DNA of 64,000 nucleotides, from the NCBI RefSeq assembly GCF_027474825.1, contig NZ_CP107030.1, forward strand, positions 3,478,529 through 3,542,528. The letters are read 5' to 3'. Position 1 is the stretch's first letter, and every line of letters starts with the position of its first letter. The notes beneath the pieces are model-generated. The model made no database searches. It was not told the origin of the DNA and was given only the letters and a program-made list of their open reading frames with translations. Made by a program: the position numbers and the translations under genes. Below, piece by piece: positions 1-8,317 of the stretch. The DNA is from Maribacter halichondriae (GTDB lineage: Bacteria; Bacteroidota; Bacteroidia; Flavobacteriales; Flavobacteriaceae).

Positions 1-873
1 TACTGTTCTTTTCGATTTGTCTCGAAATGGCCGGTTTTTTTGCGAGCTTGAAAAACTCCGACAGCATTTCCCATATTTCAGCGATGCCGGTCTTCTCATA
101 GGCGGAACAGGTCAGGACTTTAGGGATCCATCCATTCGCTTTGGGAGGATATAAATGTAACGCCCTTGTAAATTCTGTCTTGGCCCTATCGGCCGCATCT
201 ATATTTTTTCCGTCCGCCTTGTTGATGACCAAGGCGTCGGCCATTTCTACAATACCTCTTTTGATACCCTGAAGTTCGTCTCCGGCTCCTGCCAGTTTTA
301 GCAAAAGAAAAAATCAACCATGCTATGAACCGAGGTTTCGCTCTGACCTACACCTACGGTCTCGATAAGGATGACATCGAATCCCGCCGTTTCACACAGA
401 ATCATAGACTCCCTAGTCTTTCTGGCTACACCACCCAGAGATTCACTGGATGGCGAGGGCCGAATAAACGCATTGGGGTCTTTGACCAGTTCGTTCATCC
501 GGGTCTTATCGCCCAAAATACTTCCCTTACTTTGGGTGCTCGTGGGATCGATGGCGAGTACGGCGACTTTTTCCCCGATTGAAGTAAGGTGTAAGCCCAA
601 AGCTTCGATAAAGGTACTTTTGCCCACACCGGGTACTCCGGTAATACCAATTCTAAGACTGTTGGATTTTTTTGCTAGGCATTGTTCCAAAACGGCGCTG
701 GCCTTTTTTGAGTGCTCAGGTTGAACACTCTCGACAAGTGTAATGGCCTGGGCCAATGCCGTTCGATCACCTTTTTTAATACGGGACACGAGTTCCTCTT
801 CCGTAGGGACTTGTTTCCGTTTTCGCAGTACTTTCGAAGTACGCTTCAGGTCGCTGTTCTTTTTCTCGCTCAA
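1..873 (-). CDS. meaB: MeaB/ArgK-type GTPase, frameshifted, C-terminus off the window edge
   Basis: G3E-family GTPase that chaperones adenosylcobalamin-dependent methylmalonyl-CoA mutase (family knowledge). Seen: Walker [10 protein letters not shown] at residues 79-87, the AIDPTS segment, the switch-like ETVGVGQSE and, in the second frame, VINKAD (G4-like) and an ELQGIKRGI segment. The first frame ends at a stop near 298. Reading continues in another frame with [10 protein letters not shown] and stays open to base 1. One extra A/T in the run near 301-312 would restore the family sequence, so a homopolymer deletion is the likely cause. The gene lies 2 bp downstream of the DUF2911 gene, so the two probably form one transcript. 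The mutase itself is not in the window. Confidence 0.9.
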
Positions 874-875
874 TG

Positions 876-1436
876 CTATTGGCTAATAGGGACTTTTATT
901 TCCGTTTCGTCCCATGATAAGGTAAGATATAGTTGTTGAGTGTCTTCAAAATCTATTTGAAAACTTTCTTGCGGTTCGGATAAACGTTCCGTAGGAACTT
1001 CAACTTTAACAACATCGCTTTCAGGGTTTCGCGTGGTTTCTGCACCTGCGCTGAGTATGGTAACGCCCCATTCCGGAACTTCCTTGTTGAAGAATATCGT
1101 CCACTTTTCAGGGTTGGGTTTTGTCCATAACGAATATGTGCCCTGGGACAAAGTCTGATTACCGACCTGTATATCTGATTTTGTGGTAAAAGTTGTTGGT
1201 TCGTTAGCCCCTGTTCTCCATACCGCGTCGTAGGGGACCAATTCACCAAAAATAACCCGGCCTTTTTTAGAGGGACTGCTATATTTCACCGCTAGATCTA
1301 AGCCATTCTTGGTATAGGTTGCCACTTTTTCCGGGCTATGTTTTTTCGTCTGTTCCTGCAAATAAGGCTTTCCAACGGTAAAGAAAAGAACACCTAATAC
1401 TACCAAGACGATTACCAACCATTTTAAAAATTTCAT
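876..1436 (-). CDS. DUF2911 family protein, membrane-anchored
   Basis: A 186-residue protein with a single N-terminal hydrophobic segment (about residues 4-23), then a soluble domain. The stretch [19 protein letters not shown] (residues 59-77), with a following TTFTTKSDI, is the DUF2911 hallmark. The hydrophobic segment has no obvious cleavage site, so the protein is probably tethered to the inner membrane facing the periplasm. Molecular function of the family is unknown. It is the first gene of a two-gene run with meaB (2 bp spacing), but I see no functional link. About 200 bp upstream (1437-1634) separates it from the divergent OsmC gene and holds the promoters of both. Confidence 0.88.
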   Translation of the reverse strand: MKFLKWLVIVLVVLGVLFFTVGKPYLQEQTKKHSPEKVATYTKNGLDLAVKYSSPSKKGRVIFGELVPYDAVWRTGANEPTTFTTKSDIQVGNQTLSQGTYSLWTKPNPEKWTIFFNKEVPEWGVTILSAGAETTRNPESDVVKVEVPTERLSEPQESFQIDFEDTQQLYLTLSWDETEIKVPISQ

Positions 1437-1634
1437 ATTTCCGTATTAATATTTCTCCTAAATTACTAAAACCAGTTCTATTGTACTTCATTTTTAGTCT
1501 TTTCGGGTTTAATCAGCCCGCCTGCCTGCAGGTTTGGAATTTTATCTGTCTTGTAACTTTCACATAAATTTAATATCCCGTTTTATGGGGATTGACTTGC
1601 AAGAAGTATATTATCCCTCATAAAAAAATAGAAA

Positions 1635-2057
1635 ATGAAGACGATTTTTAAAACAAAAGCGACCAATGAAGGTGGCAGAAACGGACATGTGAAAAGTGAG
1701 GATGGGGCAATCGATTTTGATATCAAAATGCCGGAGGGCAAGAAATCTGATGGAAAATCAACAAATCCGGAACAACTTTTTGCCGCTGCTTATTCCACTT
1801 GCTTTGCTGGTGCACTTCAAGTTGTGGCCAAGGAACATAAAATAAATGATCTTGGCGATTTCAGCGTGACCGCAGTTATATGTTTCAACAAAGATGAAGA
1901 TGGTTTTTTCATCGGTGCGACGCTTGACTGTTACTTGCCAACTGTAGATATGACCACAGGGGAAAAATTGGTCAATGCAGCCCATGAGATATGCCCGTAT
2001 AGTAAGGCGACCCGAGACAATATAACGGTCAAGTTAAATTTATTGATTGAAGAATAA
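1635..2057 (+). CDS. OsmC/Ohr-family organic hydroperoxide resistance protein
   Basis: A 140-residue cytoplasmic thiol peroxidase of the Ohr/OsmC fold, which reduces organic hydroperoxides. The two catalytic cysteines sit in the expected contexts: Cys56 in NPEQLFAAAYSTCF and Cys120 in ICPYSKATR. Length matches the Ohr subfamily (about 140 residues). Monocistronic, followed at once by a hairpin terminator. The usual MarR-type repressor OhrR is not next to it. Ohr and OsmC subtypes cannot be separated with certainty by eye; the CPYSKATR motif favours Ohr. Confidence 0.92.
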   Translation: MKTIFKTKATNEGGRNGHVKSEDGAIDFDIKMPEGKKSDGKSTNPEQLFAAAYSTCFAGALQVVAKEHKINDLGDFSVTAVICFNKDEDGFFIGATLDCYLPTVDMTTGEKLVNAAHEICPYSKATRDNITVKLNLLIEE

Positions 2058-2076
2058 ACAAGAGCTAGTGTAGTAT

Positions 2077-2107
2077 AAATCCCGATACCTTCAAGTATTG
2101 GGATTTT
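2077..2107. terminator. Bidirectional hairpin terminator between convergent genes
   Basis: A 12-bp stem (2077-2088 with 2095-2106, one G.T pair) around a 6-nt loop, flanked by A-rich sequence on one side and T-rich on the other. It lies exactly between the stop of the OsmC gene and the stop of the epimerase gene, so it can serve both. Confidence 0.75.
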
Positions 2108-2970
2108 TATATTTCAATATCGAACGTAAACTTGGAATCGTTTAAATAACGTTCTCCCGGCCGCAATACACTACTTGGAAAATTCTTTTGGTTCGGGGCA
2201 TCGGGATAGTTTTGGGTCTCAAAGCAAATGCCAGGAAAATGAGGTGGCGTATAGACCACTACGGCTGGCTGATTGGTACTTACTTCCATTGAGATTCCTG
2301 ATTTTTTGGAAGAGACCTTCGCCGCTGTTGCTGCGTCCGGATTGATTATGTAGGGTGTATCCAAAGGTTGGCCGGCTATTTTCTTCCGATTCAAAAAATC
2401 GTACTCCGTATTTTTTACCGTAATAATATTCCCGGTCGGGAGTAGGTTCTCTTGGGTCTCGACCATTTGGGAACAATTCAACTGCAGTTCATAGTGGTTG
2501 ACCGATTCAGAATCGTCCAACTTAAAATAGGAATGGTTGGTCAGGTTTATGACCGTCGTTCGGTCGGTAGCGGCTTCATGGGTAATCTGTAACGTATTTT
2601 CTACCAAACGATAGGTCACGAAAACGTTCAGGTTTCCTGGATAGCCTTCCTCCAAATGTTTACTGAAATACGATAGTTTTACGAAAGGGTTTTTTCCTCG
2701 ATGTACTTCCTCGATCGTCCAATATTTTTTTCCGAAGCCTTCCTTCCCTCCATGTAAATGCATGCCATGCTCGGTAAATAAAGGGTAGGTTTGTCTATCG
2801 AGTTCGAACTTGCCCTTTGAAATGCGTCCCGCATAACGCCCGACACAGGCACCTAAAAAGGCCTTGTCGGTAGGGTATAGGCTAGGGTAGTCATAGCCAA
2901 CAACTACGTTTCGTGAATTTCCCTCCTTGTCCTTCACCAAGATTTTTTGAATAATCGCCCCATAGTCCAA
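2107..2970 (-). CDS. galM: Aldose 1-epimerase (GalM family)
   Basis: Mutarotase interconverting alpha and beta anomers of hexoses. Seen: sugar-binding GRYAGRISKG, the His motif NLTNHSYFKL, and the catalytic Glu in CFETQNYPDAPNQ followed by FPSSVLRPGE. The only plausible start of the open frame is TTG at 2970, giving 287 residues. Relatives usually carry about 20 more residues before the motif LDYGAII. The frame is open back to a TAA just before an ATA-TTC run, and another frame upstream reads LKQVTINIPF before a T run. So either a non-ATG start or one small indel hides the real N-terminus. No signal peptide is visible. Stands alone; the divergent neighbour is the sigma-factor operon. Confidence 0.88.
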   Translation of the reverse strand: MDYGAIIQKILVKDKEGNSRNVVVGYDYPSLYPTDKAFLGACVGRYAGRISKGKFELDRQTYPLFTEHGMHLHGGKEGFGKKYWTIEEVHRGKNPFVKLSYFSKHLEEGYPGNLNVFVTYRLVENTLQITHEAATDRTTVINLTNHSYFKLDDSESVNHYELQLNCSQMVETQENLLPTGNIITVKNTEYDFLNRKKIAGQPLDTPYIINPDAATAAKVSSKKSGISMEVSTNQPAVVVYTPPHFPGICFETQNYPDAPNQKNFPSSVLRPGERYLNDSKFTFDIEI

Positions 2971-3123
2971 AACGATTAATGTAATAAAAGGGAATATTTA
3001 TGGTAACTTGTTTCAAGCCTTACGGTTTATTTCAATGTAAAAATACTTGATTTTTGCAACATCGGTATTTTTCTTTCGTCCTTAAGGTAACAGAACAATC
3101 AAAACCAACAACGAAACTCGTAC

Positions 3124-3678
3124 ATGTTTCAAATTGATGTCGTAGAACGGTGCAAAGCCAATGACAGATCAGCGCAGCTGAAACTGTATAAACAGTATTG
3201 TGACGGTATGTTCTGTGTGGCCATGCGATTTTTGAAAAATGCGGACGATGCCGAAGATGTACTTCAAGAATCGTTTATCAAGGCCTTTCAAAAAATACAT
3301 CAATTCGAGGGAGAGGTCAGTTTCGGGGCATGGTTGAAGCGGATTGTCGTCAACAAGAGTATTGATTTTTTGAAATCGAGGAAAGAAAAAATGATGGCAT
3401 TGGATGAAGGATATATGCATATTGCAGAAGATGAGGATTGGACGGTCGATGACGGAATTACCATTGAAGAAGTCAAGGAGGCCATTGAAAAACTTCCGGA
3501 AAAGTACAAATATGTGGTCATGATGTTTTTGGTCGAAGGATATGACCACAGTGAAATATCCGAAGTACTCGATTTGACAGAAACGACTTGTAGAACACGA
3601 CTACTGCGCGGAAAGGGTATGTTAAAGGAAGCATTAAAACAAAAAAACTATGGCACAGGATCTTGGGGAAATATTTAA
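3124..3678 (+). CDS. ECF-type RNA polymerase sigma factor
   Basis: A 184-residue sigma-70 family protein with region 2 at about residues 22-87 (helix pattern ending in ADDAEDVLQESFIKAF and the DNA-melting part around FGAWLKRIVVNKSIDFLK) and region 4 at about 118-168 (IEKLPEKYKYV, then the helix-turn-helix DHSEISEVLDLTETTCRTR). No region 3, as in ECF factors. First gene of a three-gene overlapping operon: its end overlaps the next gene by 29 bp, consistent with translational coupling to a membrane anti-sigma factor. Targets are unknown; such factors often regulate their own operon. Confidence 0.92.
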   Translation: MFQIDVVERCKANDRSAQLKLYKQYCDGMFCVAMRFLKNADDAEDVLQESFIKAFQKIHQFEGEVSFGAWLKRIVVNKSIDFLKSRKEKMMALDEGYMHIAEDEDWTVDDGITIEEVKEAIEKLPEKYKYVVMMFLVEGYDHSEISEVLDLTETTCRTRLLRGKGMLKEALKQKNYGTGSWGNI

Positions 3679-4237
3679 AAAGGAACGGGAAGTCAAAAAC
3701 TTTCAGATGAAACCGGGTCATGAAGAGCGGTTTTTGGAACGCTTGGAAAATGAACTTCCCGAAAGGAGAAAAACGGTCTTTGCGTATTGGAAAATTGCGG
3801 CGGCCGTCTTGGTAATGATCAGTGCGGGTTGGTTTGCCTACCAGCAATTGAAACCTGTTGATATCTCTGTAAAAACTACTGTTGTAGATAGAAATAATAT
3901 CGAAGATGGTCCGGAAGGCATTTCCTTGGGCGACCTATCCCCGGATCTTAAAAAAGTAGAAAATTATTATGTAGCTAATATCAATCTGGAACTTTCACGA
4001 CTTGAAATTTCCGAAGAGAACAAGACCATGGTCGATGGTTTTATGAATCGATTGGCAGATTTGAATGTTGAATACAAACGATTGAACATCGAACTGAACC
4101 AGATAGGCCCGAACGACCAGACCATAAACGCCTTGATCAAGAACCTGCAGCTCAGATTGCAATTGCTGCATAAATTAAAAGAGAAGTTGAACGAATTAAA
4201 ATCATCAAAAAATGAACATGACACAAATATCATTTAA
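3650..4237 (+). CDS. Putative membrane anti-sigma factor
   Basis: A 195-residue protein with a hydrophilic cytoplasmic N-terminus (about 1-45), one transmembrane helix (about 46-63, WKIAAAVLVMISAGWFAY) and a periplasmic helical domain rich in Leu, Glu and Lys that probably forms a coiled coil (about 105-190). Its 29-bp overlap with the sigma factor gene and 26-bp overlap with the next gene make a compact operon. I infer an anti-sigma role from topology and position; there is no clear zinc-binding HxxxCxxC motif, so it is not a ZAS-type anti-sigma. The periplasmic coiled coil could sense envelope state. Confidence 0.7.
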   Translation: MAQDLGEIFKKEREVKNFQMKPGHEERFLERLENELPERRKTVFAYWKIAAAVLVMISAGWFAYQQLKPVDISVKTTVVDRNNIEDGPEGISLGDLSPDLKKVENYYVANINLELSRLEISEENKTMVDGFMNRLADLNVEYKRLNIELNQIGPNDQTINALIKNLQLRLQLLHKLKEKLNELKSSKNEHDTNII

Positions 4238-5684
4238 ATCGATCATACTTGCACTGTGCCTCATCAGCATCAGTGCATATGGTCAGAAGCAGACCAAAAC
4301 CTTCAAGGAAAGTTTTAAGGTCAACCCAGATGCGATATTGGACATCAATACGAGCCATGCCGATATCGAATTCGAAACATGGAACAAAGATGAAGTTTTG
4401 GTCGAAGCGACCATCGAGATCGATGGGGTTTCCGATGCCGATGCCGATGCCTATTTCACGGACGGGGCGATAGAAATCCTTGGAAACAGCAAGAAAATAA
4501 CGATTTCGACCGGTGGTGGCAACGGCTTATTTTTTAGCAACTCCGTTGGCGGATTTAACGATTTCGATTTTCATTTTGACTATCCCCTGCTTCCGGATAT
4601 GGATTCCCTATTGTTCGATACGCACGATATGCATGAGTTTCCTGAACTTTTTGAAGTGCCTCCTATGCCAAGAATGCCCCGACCGGAATTCGATTATGAG
4701 GCCTTTAGAAAGGATGGAAAGGAGTATCTGGAAAAATGGCAAAAAGAGTTTTCAAAGGGCTTTGACAAAGAATATGAGGAAAAATTGGAACGATGGGCAG
4801 AGCGAATGGATGCCCGACGACAAAAACGAGAGGATCAACGTGCCTTGATGAAGGAGAAAAGGGAAGAATCCCGAGAGCGCATGATGGAAAAACGTGCCGA
4901 AATGAACCAGCGAAGGGCCGAAATGAACGAAAAACGCAGGGCATTGCTGGAAGAGCGCCGAAACCTACAGCACCATACTGGAAATGGAATAAAAAGTATT
5001 ATCATTCAAAGCGATAGCCTGAACGGTGGCCAGAACATGTACTATTTTTCCACCGGGGGAGAAAACAAAAAGTACAAGGTCAAAAAGACAATTAAGGTAA
5101 AACTGCCCAAATCGGTCAAGATCAAGATGAACGTGCGACATGGGGACGTGAAATTGGCCGAGAACACGAAGAATATCAATGCGACATTATCATATGCCAA
5201 TCTGCTCGCAACCACTATTGACGGAGATGCCACAATAATCAATGCTTCGTATTCTCCGGTAAGCGTTCAAAACTGGAACTACGGACAGCTGCAAACCAGT
5301 TATTCTGACAATGTAAATTTGAAGGAGGTGCTCAACTTACGGTTGAGCGCCACTTCTTCCGATGTGGTTATCGACCGATTGCTCAAAAGTGCGTATATCA
5401 AAAATGATCTGGGCCCGTTGCGAATCAATGCCATATCCAAAGATTTTGAGGATTTGGATATTTCGTTGCAGAATGCCGAATTGGATTGTGAGTTGCCTTC
5501 TTCTTCCTACACTATTTATGTGAACGGAATCTCTTCGAAATTCAGTTGTCCTTCAAATTTGAAGTTAGAGCGTACCGAAAACCTGAACAGTTTTATTCAA
5601 AAAGGATATCATATTACAAAAAACACAGATCGCTCCATCACTATCAATTCAAAATATAGTAACGTCTCTCTTGACGAAAAGTAG
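4212..5684 (+). CDS. GIN/DUF4097-like secreted protein with a charged coiled-coil insert
   Basis: A 490-residue exported protein: signal peptide at 1-24 ending SAYGQ, a first beta-rich segment (about 35-100, DIEFETWNKDEVLVEATIEI pattern), a central highly charged helix (about 165-253, repeated RMMEKRAEMNQRRAEMNEKR-like sequence), and a second beta-helix segment (about 290-490) with the VKIKMNVRHGDVKL pattern typical of DUF4097/GIN proteins. It is the last gene of the sigma/anti-sigma operon. The insert of some 80 charged residues splits the beta-helical domain. Function is unknown; family members are surface or periplasmic proteins, and the operon suggests an envelope-stress output. Confidence 0.75.
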   Translation: MNMTQISFKSIILALCLISISAYGQKQTKTFKESFKVNPDAILDINTSHADIEFETWNKDEVLVEATIEIDGVSDADADAYFTDGAIEILGNSKKITISTGGGNGLFFSNSVGGFNDFDFHFDYPLLPDMDSLLFDTHDMHEFPELFEVPPMPRMPRPEFDYEAFRKDGKEYLEKWQKEFSKGFDKEYEEKLERWAERMDARRQKREDQRALMKEKREESRERMMEKRAEMNQRRAEMNEKRRALLEERRNLQHHTGNGIKSIIIQSDSLNGGQNMYYFSTGGENKKYKVKKTIKVKLPKSVKIKMNVRHGDVKLAENTKNINATLSYANLLATTIDGDATIINASYSPVSVQNWNYGQLQTSYSDNVNLKEVLNLRLSATSSDVVIDRLLKSAYIKNDLGPLRINAISKDFEDLDISLQNAELDCELPSSSYTIYVNGISSKFSCPSNLKLERTENLNSFIQKGYHITKNTDRSITINSKYSNVSLDEK

Positions 5685-5694
5685 TTTTTCGCCG

Positions 5695-6891
5695 CTAACT
5701 TTCCAGACCCAAATCTGAATTCCAACGCACGATTTTATCATGATGCATAGCATCGAGTCCCATTTGAACACAGGCCGCTGCTTTGGCGCCCGAAATGATA
5801 TTGGAGATCGGTTCGGTATTGTTCAGAACACTGTCCCTAAAATCAAGTAGTGCCTGCTTGCTAGGATCTTCATGTGCTACTTCGACAGGAATTCCTTTGC
5901 CTTGATCCCATTTTACCGTAGCTCCGGCAACCCCGTCAACATTGACCATTTGTTTGTTTTCTTTTCCTTCGGGATAAAACCAAGCTTTGGTATAATCAAG
6001 AATAATCGTACCCTTATCGCCCATGACCTTGATTTGATAATCGTCCATGGCGTTGCTAGTCAGGCACGTGAATTTAGCCTTTATCCCATTGGGATAACTA
6101 TATAAAAGATGGACATTGTCATAAGTCTCTCGACCATCTTTCCAATAGTCGATGCCGCCTACGCCCATGACCTTTTCAGGTACGCTCTCGGTCACCCAGT
6201 TTACAAAATCGATTTGGTGGGAGCAGAGTTCGGCCACCAATCCCCCCGAAAATTCACGGTACATGCGCCAGTTGATGTTCCGTTCCAATTTGGGGTCGGG
6301 TACGGGTCGTCGCCAATCGCCGTTACGATTCCATTGGCATTCGAAGGCTGTTATTTTACCGATTTTTCCATTGCGGATTAAATCTACGACATGGGTGTAT
6401 AGTCTTGAACTGTGGTATTGATGACCGGTTTGAAATATTTTGTCCGATGTTTTTACCTTGCCCACTAGATTTCCTATTCCGTCGAACCCTTTGGCCATGG
6501 TCTTTTCGCAGTATACATGTTTGCCGGCATCAAGCGCGTCCATAGCAATTTTGGAATGGGTGTTGAAGGGAGTGGCGATCAACACGGCATCTATATCCTG
6601 ATTTTCTAGAAGTTTGCGATAGTCTTTATAGCTTTCGGCTTGCCCATCGACTTTGCTTAGACCGCCTTCCAATCGAAAAGGAAGAATATCACAACAGGCT
6701 ACTACATTTAGATTTTCAATTTCATTGATAAAAGGTATCAGGCCGCCTCCGCGATCTCCCGTGCCGATGACCCCGATGTTAATGGTATCGATGGTATTTT
6801 TTGATGATAGGATATGGCCCAACGATATATTGGATGTGGCGATTGCCGATGTCGTCAATGTGCTTTTGATTACGAAGTCTCTTCTTTTCAT
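5695..6891 (-). CDS. Gfo/Idh/MocA-family oxidoreductase, exported type
   Basis: A 398-residue NAD(P)-dependent oxidoreductase. Seen: N-terminal MKRRDFVIKSTLTTSAIA, a Tat-like leader; Rossmann motif GVIGTGDRG at 40-48; the family EKP position present as CEKTMAKGF; and the C-terminal substrate domain with GGLVAELCSHQIDFVNW. The leader suggests export with bound cofactor. The presence of a second family member and a DUF1080 protein directly upstream suggests glycoside oxidation or 3-keto-sugar metabolism. The EKT in place of EKP is a mild departure at the catalytic Lys motif; the Lys itself is kept. It ends 10 bp from the convergent GIN gene. Confidence 0.88.
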   Translation of the reverse strand: MKRRDFVIKSTLTTSAIATSNISLGHILSSKNTIDTINIGVIGTGDRGGGLIPFINEIENLNVVACCDILPFRLEGGLSKVDGQAESYKDYRKLLENQDIDAVLIATPFNTHSKIAMDALDAGKHVYCEKTMAKGFDGIGNLVGKVKTSDKIFQTGHQYHSSRLYTHVVDLIRNGKIGKITAFECQWNRNGDWRRPVPDPKLERNINWRMYREFSGGLVAELCSHQIDFVNWVTESVPEKVMGVGGIDYWKDGRETYDNVHLLYSYPNGIKAKFTCLTSNAMDDYQIKVMGDKGTIILDYTKAWFYPEGKENKQMVNVDGVAGATVKWDQGKGIPVEVAHEDPSKQALLDFRDSVLNNTEPISNIISGAKAAACVQMGLDAMHHDKIVRWNSDLGLES

Positions 6892-6985
6892 TTATTGATA
6901 GATAAATCCGAATGGGAAATGATTACGGAATACACTCCGTCCCTAAATCGATTCAAAGTGCCCACTGCTACTGCAAACTGAATAC

Positions 6986-8314
6986 TCACAATTTAGGCTC
7001 CCATCCATTTTCATATTCCCGCTTCCAGCTTTTCATCACTTTTTCGTTGTTCAGTACCTTACCAGTAGCTTGGTCTATTTTCAGCATTTCTCCCACATCT
7101 TGTGCCATATTGCCTAAATGACAGAGCATGGTTGAGATACTGGCATCGTTGATGTCGGCTTGCAGGCTTTCGTCTTTTCGTATTCCGGCAAAGAAATTGG
7201 CGACATGGTTGACATCCAAACTGCCTTCGCCACGTGTATTTGTTGTTGCGCTTGCCGCTCCTTCTTTTTCCTCTTTTATCAGTTCGCCGCCCAGATCGAA
7301 AAGTTTATAAAAGTTACGGTCGAGCATGATGGTGCCTTTGCTTCCGTAGATGGTAATGCCCCGTCCAGGTTGTTCTGGTTTGATTAAACCTCGACTATGG
7401 CCTGTCCAGGTAATGAACTTATCCCCAGGGTATTTGAAAGTGACCTGTTGGTTATCGACAAATTCCCAATCGTCGTCATAGGCATATTTCCCTCCAAAGG
7501 AAGTTACGCTTTCCGGCAAGTTTACACCAAGGGCCCAACGACACATATCGACTTCATGGGTGCCATTGTTGTGCATCTCGCCCGTACCCCAATTCCGGAA
7601 CCAATGCCAGTTATAGGGGTGAATATTGTCTTTATAATCTTTACGGGGCGCCGGACCTTGCCAAAGCTCCCAATCCAAAGTTTTTGGGACATCGATTTTC
7701 TTACCGATACCAATAGAACCACGATTATTGGAATAATAAGCTTCTCCTTTAAAGACATCGCCTATAATTCCGTTTCGAATATCATCAATAGCCATAATCG
7801 AGGTTTTGGCAGATCGCTGTTGGTTGCCCATCTGTACTTTTTTACCGTACTTGTTTTGTGCCTCGACCAACAGTCCGTTTTCATGGGGGTTATGGCTACA
7901 GGGTTTTTCAACATACACATGCTTACCTGCTTGTAGTGCCATTATGGCCATGGGTGCATGCCAATGTTCCGGGGTGGCGATAAAAACGGCATCGACATCC
8001 TTATCTTCCAGCATTTTTCGAAAATCCTTTTCCACTTTCGGTACATAGCCTATATTTTCTTGGCACCAAGTATTGTGTTCCTCCAGGATAACATCGTCTA
8101 CGTCACAACTGTAAACAATTTTTGCATTGGGATCCGCATGAATGGCCTTGACATGAGCCTTGGCACGACTACGCACACCGATGATGGCACAATTGATTTG
8201 GTCGTTGGAACCCAAAATATTGCCGTAACCAAATTTTGGCAGTACGAGACCACCTAATGTTACGGCGGCTGTTCCGGCTGAGGTCTTTTTGATAAAATTA
8301 CGTCTTGTGGTCAT
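6986..8314 (-). CDS. Gfo/Idh/MocA-family oxidoreductase with Tat-like leader
   Basis: A 442-residue family member: N-terminal MTTRRNFIKKTSAGTAAVTL (twin-arginine-like), Rossmann segment CAIIGVRSRAKAH at about 42-54 (the canonical G-x-G-x-x-G is altered to GVRSRA), intact VEKPCSHNPHE with the catalytic Lys, and a C-terminal domain with NNGTHEVDMCRWALGV. It lies 3 bp downstream of the DUF1080 gene and 94 bp upstream of the next oxidoreductase, so the three are probably co-transcribed. The changed glycine loop is seen in other exported members with tightly bound cofactor. Substrate is unknown; a glycoside or sugar alcohol is the best guess. Confidence 0.88.
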   Translation of the reverse strand: MTTRRNFIKKTSAGTAAVTLGGLVLPKFGYGNILGSNDQINCAIIGVRSRAKAHVKAIHADPNAKIVYSCDVDDVILEEHNTWCQENIGYVPKVEKDFRKMLEDKDVDAVFIATPEHWHAPMAIMALQAGKHVYVEKPCSHNPHENGLLVEAQNKYGKKVQMGNQQRSAKTSIMAIDDIRNGIIGDVFKGEAYYSNNRGSIGIGKKIDVPKTLDWELWQGPAPRKDYKDNIHPYNWHWFRNWGTGEMHNNGTHEVDMCRWALGVNLPESVTSFGGKYAYDDDWEFVDNQQVTFKYPGDKFITWTGHSRGLIKPEQPGRGITIYGSKGTIMLDRNFYKLFDLGGELIKEEKEGAASATTNTRGEGSLDVNHVANFFAGIRKDESLQADINDASISTMLCHLGNMAQDVGEMLKIDQATGKVLNNEKVMKSWKREYENGWEPKL

Positions 8315-8317
8315 AGT

